NCBI RefSeq assembly: GCF_000311985.1
Contig: NZ_HE978585.1
Location: forward strand, 648,676-712,675
From: Kallipyga massiliensis ph2
Lineage (GTDB): Bacteria; Bacillota; Clostridia; Tissierellales; Peptoniphilaceae
DNA: 64,000 nt
Reading direction: 5' to 3'
The position numbers were made by a program, and so were the translations under genes. Below, piece after piece: positions 9,076 to 16,998 of this stretch (the first letter of the stretch is position 1; each line of letters begins with the position of its first letter). Below the pieces are notes generated by a model. It made no database searches, had not been told where the DNA came from, and saw only the letters and a program-made list of their open reading frames with translations.

Positions 9076-10017
9076 ATGAAAAAAATTTATGACAACATCA
9101 TTTTAGGGGCGGGGCCGGCCGGCCTATCGGCAGCGATTTACAGCGGACGGGCCAGGGTGGATACCCTCCTGATTGAGAAAGACCTCGTTGGAGGCCAGGT
9201 GGCGGATACCAACGATATTCAAAACTACCCCGGACAGATGGTGGAAGGGGAATCGGGTCCCGACCTGGTGGACCGGATGAGCCGGCAGGTGGATAAGTTC
9301 GGCGCCGACCGGGTTACGGATACCATCCAATCCATGGACCTGGAAGGGGAGGTCAAGGTCCTTCATGGGGTCAATGGAGATTATAAGGGAAGGAATGTCA
9401 TTTTGGCGACGGGCTCCTATTCCCGGAAGATGGGCTGCGAAAACGAGGATCAGTTTATCGGCAAGGGGATTTCCTTCTGTGCCACCTGCGATGCCAATTT
9501 CTTTGAAGATTTTGATGTCTATGTGGTGGGTGGGGGAGATGCCGCCGTCGAGGAGGCCATCTACCTGACCAAGTTTGCCAAGAAAGTGACCATCATCCAC
9601 CGCCGGGATAAACTGAGGGCGACCGAATCCATCCAAGAGCGGGCCTTCTCCAACGATAAGTTGGACTTCATTTGGGACAGCGTGGTCGAAGAGGTCGACG
9701 GGGACCCCATCTTGAACAAGATGGTTCTCAAGAATGTGAAGACCGGTGAAAAACAGGTGATCGAGGCGGATCCGGAGGATGGCCTTTTCGGCCTCTTCGT
9801 TTTCATCGGCCACCTCCCCAATACGGACCTCTTCAAGGACCAGGTGAAGCTGAGTGATCGTGGCTATGTCTTGACGGATGAGAATATGCAGACCAACATT
9901 CCCGGGGTCTATGCGGCCGGGGACGTTCGGGAGAAAGCCTTCCGCCAGGTCGTCACCGCCTGTGCGGACGGGGCCATTGCCGCCCTTATGGTAGAGAAGT
10001 CACTGACAGAATATTAA
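9076..10017 (+). CDS. trxB: Thioredoxin reductase
   Basis: 313 residues. FAD-binding GAGPAGLSAAIY (~12-23), redox-active CATC (~136-139), NADPH-binding GGGDAAVEEA and the C-terminal GVYAAGDVREKAFRQVVTA FAD contact are all in canonical TrxB order. It reduces thioredoxin with NADPH. GAGGAGG precedes ATG 9076. It is co-oriented with glpP and is followed by a strong terminator, so glpP-trxB form a unit separate from the glycerol catabolic genes. Confidence 0.94.
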   Translation: MKKIYDNIILGAGPAGLSAAIYSGRARVDTLLIEKDLVGGQVADTNDIQNYPGQMVEGESGPDLVDRMSRQVDKFGADRVTDTIQSMDLEGEVKVLHGVNGDYKGRNVILATGSYSRKMGCENEDQFIGKGISFCATCDANFFEDFDVYVVGGGDAAVEEAIYLTKFAKKVTIIHRRDKLRATESIQERAFSNDKLDFIWDSVVEEVDGDPILNKMVLKNVKTGEKQVIEADPEDGLFGLFVFIGHLPNTDLFKDQVKLSDRGYVLTDENMQTNIPGVYAAGDVREKAFRQVVTACADGAIAALMVEKSLTEY

Positions 10018-10056
10018 AAGCCTAGGCCGGTTGAACCCGGGCAAATTTGATGAGGA

Positions 10057-10088
10057 AAGAGCTTCGGGAAAAACCGAAGCTCTTTTTT
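10057..10088 (+). terminator. Intrinsic terminator after trxB
   Basis: The 11-bp stem AAGAGCTTCGG / CCGAAGCTCTT is followed by a T-run. Confidence 0.9.
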
Positions 10089-10099
10089 AGGGAAAACAT

Positions 10100-10128
10100 T
10101 TGACAAGCGTTTTCTCTCTGGCTATACT
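10100..10128 (+). promoter_or_regulatory. Sigma-A promoter of the glycerol operon
   Basis: TTGACA (10100-10105), an exact 17-bp spacer, then TATACT (10123-10128). Just downstream, ATAGTA-AC-TACTAT (10135-10148) is a perfect 6-bp inverted repeat near +1 and could be an operator. Confidence 0.88.
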
Positions 10129-10235
10129 AGGGGTATAGTAACTACTATTTGAGAAGAGTGAGCGGTAGTGCTTGATAGGTTTTCGCTTGCTCGAATAGGA
10201 TGTATCTGGGCAGGCTTGGCCGGCCCAGTTTTTTT
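10129..10235 (+). promoter_or_regulatory. Leader with terminator, probable GlpP antitermination site
   Basis: The untranslated leader ends in a terminator at 10206-10235. CTGGGCAGGC pairs with GCCGGCCCAG (one mismatch) around a TTG loop, then T7. An upstream partly complementary pair (GAGTGAGCG with CGCTTGCTC, about 10158-10192) could form an alternative fold. A terminator between promoter and first gene, next to a glpP gene, fits GlpP control as described for B. subtilis glp leaders. The antiterminator structure itself is inferred. Confidence 0.65.
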
Positions 10236-10339
10236 ATCGAAGAGATCGGAAGCGGCTATGGGCGCTCATCTTTCTTCGGAAGACCTTGCCGACTGCTGAA
10301 AACGTATCCAACCCGGACAGAAAACCATGGAGGTATCAA

Positions 10340-11779
10340 ATGAAAAAAGAAGTCTATGACGTCATCCTCATTGGCGCCGGTGTCACGGGATCTTCCATTG
10401 CCTACCAACTCTCTAAGAAGAAAGGAAACTTTCTGGTCCTAGAGGAGAAGGGTGATGTGTGCGAAGGGGCTTCTAAAGCCAATTCCGGCATTGCTCATGG
10501 GGGCTATGATGCGGAACCCGGATCGCTGAAGGCAAAGATGAACATGGAAGGGATCGCCATGATGGAGGAGATGGCCAAGACCCTGGCTTTCCCCTACCAT
10601 AAGATCGGAACTTTCGTTCTTTGCCATAGTGAAGAAGACCGACCGGCACTCGAGGAACTCTACCAGAGAGGCTTGGAAAACAAGACTCCTGGCATGCGGA
10701 TTGTCGAGCGGGAGGAGCTCCTGAAGATGGAGCCCAATATCACCGAGGAAATTGTAGCGGGTCTCTACTGCTCGGAGGCCGGGGTCATTGATCCCTTTGC
10801 GACCACTATCGCCTTTGCGGAGCAGGCCAATGTCAATGGGGTGGACTTCAAGTTCTACCAGAAGGTCATCGGCATTGAAGAGGGCGAGGAAGGGAACTGG
10901 TTGGTCCGGACCCAGAATGAGGTTTATGAGACCCGGGCCGTGGTTAATGCAGCCGGACTCTTTTCCGACCGGATCCACAACATGGTTTCCAAGGAAGATG
11001 ACTACCACATCCTCCCTCGAAAGGGCGAATATATGCTCTTGGACCGGGATGCGGACGGGATCGTCAACCACGTTATCTTCAACCTGCCTACGGATAAGGG
11101 CAAGGGGATCCTGGTTTCACCCACCATTGACGGCAATGTTCTTTTAGGTCCCACCTCGGAATTTGTTCCCTCCAAGGACCAGACTCAGACTACCCAGGAG
11201 CGTTTGGACTATGTCAGGGAGTCAGCGGAGCACATGATCAAGGGCGTCCCCTATTCCCTGGTCATCACTTCCTTTACGGGCGTTCGGGCCCATGAAAAAG
11301 GCGGGGACTTCATCCTTGAGGAATTCAAACCCGGCTTCTTCGACTGCGTGGGCGTGGAATCGCCCGGGCTGACCTCGTCACCGGCGGTAGGAATCTACAT
11401 GGCCAACCTGGTTCAGGAACGCCTCCAGTTGCCGGACAATGAGGACTTCATTGCGGAGCGCAAGGGCTTCACCAAGACCCGGGAGATGTCCTATGAGGAC
11501 CGCCAGGCCTTGATCAAAAAAGACCCGGCCTACGGGCGGATCATCTGTCGGTGCGAATCCGTTTCCGAAGGCGAGATTCTGGAAGCCATCCACCACCCCC
11601 TGGGTGCCAAGTCCCTGGACGGGATCAAGCGCCGGGTCCGTGCGACAGCAGGCCGCTGTCAGGCCGGCTTCTGCACCCCCAGGCTCATCGAATTGCTGGC
11701 CCAGGAGTGGGGAGTGGATTGGGCTGAGATCAATAAAAAAGACCTGGATGCCTATCTCTTGACCGGGCATGTGAAGTAA
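10340..11779 (+). CDS. GlpA-like FAD-dependent glycerol-3-phosphate dehydrogenase with BFD [2Fe-2S] domain
   Basis: 479 residues from ATG 10340 (GGAGG 7 nt upstream). The DAO-type FAD fold starts with DVILIGAGVTGSSIAYQLS and includes the ANSGIAHGG substrate-loop motif typical of the GlpA/GlpD/LhgO group. A C-terminal BFD-like domain (~395-460) carries four cysteines (ICRCE and GRCQAGFC) that bind a [2Fe-2S] cluster. First gene after the GlpP-type leader, with glpK at the operon end, so oxidation of glycerol-3-phosphate to dihydroxyacetone phosphate is likely. The exact electron acceptor is not shown. Confidence 0.82.
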   Translation: MKKEVYDVILIGAGVTGSSIAYQLSKKKGNFLVLEEKGDVCEGASKANSGIAHGGYDAEPGSLKAKMNMEGIAMMEEMAKTLAFPYHKIGTFVLCHSEEDRPALEELYQRGLENKTPGMRIVEREELLKMEPNITEEIVAGLYCSEAGVIDPFATTIAFAEQANVNGVDFKFYQKVIGIEEGEEGNWLVRTQNEVYETRAVVNAAGLFSDRIHNMVSKEDDYHILPRKGEYMLLDRDADGIVNHVIFNLPTDKGKGILVSPTIDGNVLLGPTSEFVPSKDQTQTTQERLDYVRESAEHMIKGVPYSLVITSFTGVRAHEKGGDFILEEFKPGFFDCVGVESPGLTSSPAVGIYMANLVQERLQLPDNEDFIAERKGFTKTREMSYEDRQALIKKDPAYGRIICRCESVSEGEILEAIHHPLGAKSLDGIKRRVRATAGRCQAGFCTPRLIELLAQEWGVDWAEINKKDLDAYLLTGHVK

Positions 11780-11789
11780 GGAGGACGAC

Positions 11790-13049
11790 ATGAAAGACTA
11801 TGATTTAGTCGTTATCGGCGGTGGGCCGGCGGGACTGGCCGCAGCTTGCCAAGCCTATGATAGTGGAGTGACGTCCATCTTAATTGTGGAAAGAGACCAG
11901 GTCCTGGGCGGCATCCTTAACCAATGCATCCATAACGGTTTTGGCTTACATATGTTCAAGGAAGAACTGACCGGACCGGAATATGCCGAACGCTATATCG
12001 AGATGGTCGAGGAAAGAGGGATCGACTACCTCCTGGACACCATGGTCATCGACCTCTCTCCGGACAAGACCGTCACCCTGATGAGCCGGAAGGATGGCCT
12101 GATCCAAATCCATCCCAAGGCGGTCATCCTGGCCATGGGTTGCCGGGAACGGCCTCGTGGCGCACTCAACACGCCGGGCTCCCGCCCATCCGGTGTCTTC
12201 ACCGCCGGGACGGCCCAACGACTCATGAACATCGAAAACTACATGCCCGGCCACAAGGTGGTCATCCTGGGCTCCGGCGACATCGGCCTCATCATGGCCC
12301 GTCGGATGGTCCTGGAGGGGGCGGAGGTCGTCTGCGTGGCTGAGGTCATGCCCTTCTCCGGCGGCCTTAAACGGAACATCGTCCAGTGCCTGGATGACTA
12401 CAACATCCCCCTTTATTTCAACACTACCATCACTAAGATCGTGGGCCAGGAGCGGGTGACCGGGGTCTGGCTTGCGGAAGTGGACGACCATATGAAGGCC
12501 ATTGAAGGCACCGAGCGCTTCGTGGAGTGCGATACCGTCCTCCTCTCCGTCGGCCTGATTCCTGAGAACGAGCTGACCTGGAAGGCCGGGATCGAAAGGG
12601 ATCCTCGGACCAAGGGGGCCTCGGTCAACGACCGCTGGATGTCCTCCGTCCCGGGTATCTTCGCCTGCGGCAATGTCCTCCATGTCCATGACTTGGTCGA
12701 CAATGTTTCGGAAGAGGCCATGATCGCCGGCCGGAATGCCGCCCTATATATTAAAGACGAGTTTACGGATCCCTCCGATGAGCCTGTCCCCGTCACCCCC
12801 GGCGATGGCGTGACCTACACCCTGCCCCAGCACATCAACCTATCGACCATGGCGGATGAGGTCAAGCTTTCCTTCCGGGTCCGGAAGACCTCCCACCTCT
12901 CCTCGGTGGTCGTCACGATGGATGGAGAAGAAGTCTCTCGACAGAAGAAACATGCCCTGGCCCCAGGACAGATGGAGCAGGTCACCATAAAGAAAGAGGA
13001 CGCCTTCCGGATCAAGCCCTCTCAGATCGAAATTAGAGTGGAGGATTGA
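11790..13049 (+). CDS. FAD/NAD-dependent oxidoreductase partner subunit
   Basis: 419 residues. Pyridine nucleotide-disulfide reductase fold: FAD motif VVIGGGPAGLAAA at the N-terminus, LGGILNQCIHNGFG (a conserved Cys near the flavin), NAD motif VILGSGDIGLIMARR (~155-170), then SVPGIFACGNVLHVHDLVDNV. A C-terminal ~80-residue beta-rich extension follows. This type is regularly encoded between a GlpA-like protein and a DUF1667 protein in clostridial glycerol operons. It probably moves electrons between the dehydrogenase and NAD(P). That role is inferred from context. It starts 10 nt after the previous stop. Confidence 0.75.
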   Translation: MKDYDLVVIGGGPAGLAAACQAYDSGVTSILIVERDQVLGGILNQCIHNGFGLHMFKEELTGPEYAERYIEMVEERGIDYLLDTMVIDLSPDKTVTLMSRKDGLIQIHPKAVILAMGCRERPRGALNTPGSRPSGVFTAGTAQRLMNIENYMPGHKVVILGSGDIGLIMARRMVLEGAEVVCVAEVMPFSGGLKRNIVQCLDDYNIPLYFNTTITKIVGQERVTGVWLAEVDDHMKAIEGTERFVECDTVLLSVGLIPENELTWKAGIERDPRTKGASVNDRWMSSVPGIFACGNVLHVHDLVDNVSEEAMIAGRNAALYIKDEFTDPSDEPVPVTPGDGVTYTLPQHINLSTMADEVKLSFRVRKTSHLSSVVVTMDGEEVSRQKKHALAPGQMEQVTIKKEDAFRIKPSQIEIRVED

Positions 13050-13050
13050 C

Positions 13051-13422
13051 ATGACTATTCATGAATTAACCTGCATCTCTTGCCCCCTCGGTTGCCAGAT
13101 GAAGGTGGAAGTCGATGACCAGGGCCAGGTTGTCTCGGTCACCGGCAACACCTGTAAAAGAGGGGAAGTCTATGCGAAAAAAGAAGTCACCAACCCCCAG
13201 CGTATGGTCTGCTCCACCGTCCACCTCATGGGAGGGACCATGCCCCTTGTCGCTGTAAAAACGAAAGAGCCGGTCAGCAAGGCGAAAATTTTTGATGTCA
13301 TGGACGAGGTTCGACGCCTCACGGTCGATGCCCCTGTCCATGTGGGAGATATCATCAAAGAGGACATTGGAGGGACCGGTGTGGCCCTGGTTGCTACCCA
13401 AGAGCGGCCAGCACGCCGGTGA
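13051..13422 (+). CDS. DUF1667 cysteine-rich protein of the glycerol operon
   Basis: 123 residues. The N-terminus carries CISCPLGCQMKV (CxxCxxxC) and a further Cys in GNTCKRGEVYA, a pattern seen at the start of molybdopterin/Fe-S domains. The rest matches DUF1667 (family assignment by recognition). It is one base after the preceding stop and always seems to accompany the two flavoproteins in such clusters. A small Fe-S or metal-binding electron carrier is plausible but unproven. Confidence 0.8.
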   Translation: MTIHELTCISCPLGCQMKVEVDDQGQVVSVTGNTCKRGEVYAKKEVTNPQRMVCSTVHLMGGTMPLVAVKTKEPVSKAKIFDVMDEVRRLTVDAPVHVGDIIKEDIGGTGVALVATQERPARR

Positions 13423-13433
13423 AGAAGGAATGA

Positions 13434-14996
<1,563 letters not shown>

Positions 14997-15070
14997 GATA
15001 AAAAGGAGCCCGCTCTCGCTTAAGCAAATCCTCCGGATTTGCAATGCGCTCGAGCGGGCCCCTTTTTATC
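14997..15070 (+). terminator. Terminator of the glycerol operon with nested hairpin core
   Basis: The outer arms GATAAAAAGG..CCCGCTC and GAGCGGG..CCTTTTTATC enclose an inner hairpin GCAAATCC/GGATTTGC. The symmetry of the outer A/T ends makes it bidirectional. Confidence 0.85.
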
Positions 15071-15088
15071 TTGTGGGGTAGGAAAGAC

Positions 15089-15130
15089 GAAACCCAGGAA
15101 AGACGAAACCCAGGAAACACGAAACCCAGG
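15089..15130 (+). repeat. Three copies of GAAACCCAGG, 16 bp apart
   Basis: Copies at 15089, 15105 and 15121. The last is the 5' arm of the next terminator. All three can pair with the same downstream CCTGGGTTTC arm. Confidence 0.85.
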
Positions 15131-15195
15131 CTCACTTTCGCTTAGGCAAATCCTTCGGATTTGCAATGCGCTCAAGTTGAGCCTGGGTTTCTTTT
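15121..15195 (+). terminator. Second terminator with the same nested core
   Basis: The 14-bp outer arms GAAACCCAGGCTCA / TGAGCCTGGGTTTC enclose a core nearly identical to the one in the 14997 terminator (TCGCTTAGGCAAATCC..GGATTTGCAATGCGCT). A T-rich tail (CTTTTG) follows. Confidence 0.75.
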
Positions 15196-15290
15196 GCTTG
15201 TGTGGGGGCGGGGGGTTAACCTGGTTACATGCGGAATTGGGCTCCAGCCAGGGCGTGTTTCTTGTGACTTATGGCGGGATCGAGTGAGGA

Positions 15291-15640
15291 GCCCTGATTA
15301 TTTTGAGAATATTAAAAATATCAGGGTTCGGAACCCTGATAACTCGTTGGCTCTGAAAAATATCAGGGTCGAAAAATGCCCTGACAAAAAAGCTGATGGC
15401 AAGAATATCAGGGTTTCAAACCCTGTCAAATTGGAGAACCCCGAGAATAGCAGGGTGAAAAATGGCCCTGTTGATTTGACATACAGCGAAATTATCAGGG
15501 TCTGAAACCCTGACAAATTGTTTAGCCCCAAGTATATCAGGGTTCCAAACCCTGACAATTCGTAAAATCACCAGAAAGGCAGGATTGAAGATGCCTTAGG
15601 AATCGAAAAACTCATGAGTTCAGAGCCCGAGGCAGGAGCC
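15291..15640 (-). repeat. Hairpin repeat array A (alternating 42/45-bp period)
   Basis: TCAGGG..CCCTGA palindromes begin at 15321, 15363, 15408, 15450, 15495 and 15537, giving spacings 42, 45, 42, 45, 42. The best unit (15319-15341) has 11-bp arms TATCAGGGTTC/GAACCCTGATA. Arms compensate for each other, but loops and spacers drift. The array ends in GCCCGAGGCAGGAGCC at ~15627. The same element lies in the opposite orientation at 30.8 kb. The orientation is defined relative to that copy. Confidence 0.9.
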
Positions 15641-15780
15641 ACCATCGCAGGCGGTTTTTTTGGATCTTTCAGAGATCCGCTTTGTTCTCAACCCCTTTTC
15701 TCCCTTTATATCTTTTCATTAACCAACCTATCCCAATGCCTTTCAATCGACGGAAACAGCTTGTTTGCAAACTGGTCCAG

Positions 15781-15822
15781 CTTGTATATTGAAGGAGATG
15801 AGGAAGATTTAAAATATACAAG
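15781..15822 (+). promoter_or_regulatory. Inverted repeat covering the ribosome site of the Rpn gene
   Basis: CTTGTATATT (15781-15790) and AATATACAAG (15813-15822) are perfect 10-bp arms with a 22-nt loop. The 3' arm runs into AAGGAGG (15820-15826), the ribosome site of the gene starting at 15831. Folding would mask initiation, a device known from transposase genes. Confidence 0.6.
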
Positions 15823-15830
15823 GAGGTAGG

Positions 15831-16772
15831 ATGGGGCAGGAAAAAGAAAAGCAAGGCCAAGGCATTTCCAAGGATCATGCCTTGAAACTATTATTCAACC
15901 AACCGGAGAATTTTTCTGCAGTATTTAATTCTTTCTTTGGTGAGAAAGACTTTGTCGAGGCAGATCGGCTCAAGGACTATGATTCGGCTAGTCAGTTTGA
16001 GGTCTTAAAAAAGGGACGGCTAGCTGTTAGCGGGGAGAGGCATCGTGATATAATTAAAGTCAGTGAAGGGAAAATCTGTTGTCTTTTGGGGATTGAAAAC
16101 CAGTCTTCCGTGGACTATACGATGCCGGTGCGTATTTTCTTTTATGATGCTCTTACCTATTATGAGCAGGTGAAGCGAGAGGGTTTTCGCTCCCAACAAC
16201 TCTTGCCTGTGCTTTCTCTCGTCCTCTATTTCGGGGAACGTCCCTGGACAGGACCTGTCGATCTCCTGTCCATGATGCCGGACCGGGTGAAGGATCATTT
16301 GCTTTTTCAAAATTATCGGATGAATCTTATTGATGTCAGACGGATGGATGAGAATAGGATAGGGGAGTTACCGAGCGAATTGGCATTTTTCTTTAAGACC
16401 TTACAGACCATGCTCGATGGGGAAAAGTTTTCAAAATTTCTTGCCCAGGATGCGAACGCTTTTTCCAGACTCTCTGTGGAGACAAGGGCAGCCTTAGAAG
16501 CCTTTTTCGACGGAGAGGAAGAGGTCTTTATGAAAGGAGGGAGAGATATGGGGGACGGATTACGAGCCTATCGGGAGTATATCGCAAGCCTTGAAAGAAA
16601 TGCGGGCCGGCGTGAAGGCAGAAATGAAGGCCGACGCGAAGGTAGGGATGAAGGTCTATTGAAAGCCTCGGAGTACTACCAAAGAAAGATGAGGGAGGCC
16701 GGTCTTTCCGAGGAGGAGATCAAGAAAATTGCAGATGGCCTGGTTAAGGAGAAAGAAGCTCTTGAACAATAG
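15831..16772 (+). CDS. Rpn family recombination-promoting nuclease / putative transposase
   Basis: 313 residues. PD-(D/E)XK core: KDYDSASQFEVLKKGRL, then RHRDIIKV and LLGIENQSSVDYTMPVRIFFYD (catalytic D...ExQ arrangement). The C-terminus has a charged repeat (EGRNEGRREGRDEG) followed by a helix, typical of the family. E. coli Rpn proteins are DNA nucleases that promote RecA-independent recombination. This copy is full length and carries an ATG with AAGGAGG. It is isolated between a repeat array and an EF-G paralogue. No terminal inverted repeats of an IS are seen around it. Confidence 0.82.
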   Translation: MGQEKEKQGQGISKDHALKLLFNQPENFSAVFNSFFGEKDFVEADRLKDYDSASQFEVLKKGRLAVSGERHRDIIKVSEGKICCLLGIENQSSVDYTMPVRIFFYDALTYYEQVKREGFRSQQLLPVLSLVLYFGERPWTGPVDLLSMMPDRVKDHLLFQNYRMNLIDVRRMDENRIGELPSELAFFFKTLQTMLDGEKFSKFLAQDANAFSRLSVETRAALEAFFDGEEEVFMKGGRDMGDGLRAYREYIASLERNAGRREGRNEGRREGRDEGLLKASEYYQRKMREAGLSEEEIKKIADGLVKEKEALEQ

Positions 16773-16789
16773 GAGATAGCTTCTCTCCG

Positions 16790-16834
16790 AGCCCCCGGAA
16801 ATTGGACCTCATGGTCTGATTTTCGGGGGTTTTT
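16790..16834 (+). terminator. Terminator after the Rpn gene
   Basis: AGCCCCCGGAAAT pairs with ATTTTCGGGGGT, followed by TTTTT. Confidence 0.8.
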
Positions 16835-16874
16835 GCTTGCCGGGGTCGCATAGGAATTTATCCGCGGCTATGCC

Positions 16875-16903
16875 TTGAAGGAAAACCTTTGGCTTGTTAT
16901 AAT
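16875..16903 (+). promoter_or_regulatory. Promoter of the EF-G-like gene
   Basis: TTGAAG (16875-16880), a 17-bp spacer and TATAAT (16898-16903), about 95 bp before the start codon. Confidence 0.75.
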
Positions 16904-16998
16904 AAACCTATGGCTATTCTGAGAAATTGCTCGTCCGCTTCCTTGATGGGGCAAGCCATAGGGGGACGGGGGAGACTAGTGTATACCAGGAGGAAATG

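Noticed and set aside
15298..15558. Minus-strand open frame with 14/15-residue LSGF-type peptide repeats in array A
   Set aside because: The homologous array C has stops in the corresponding frame, and there is no ribosome site. The open frame follows from the 3n period.
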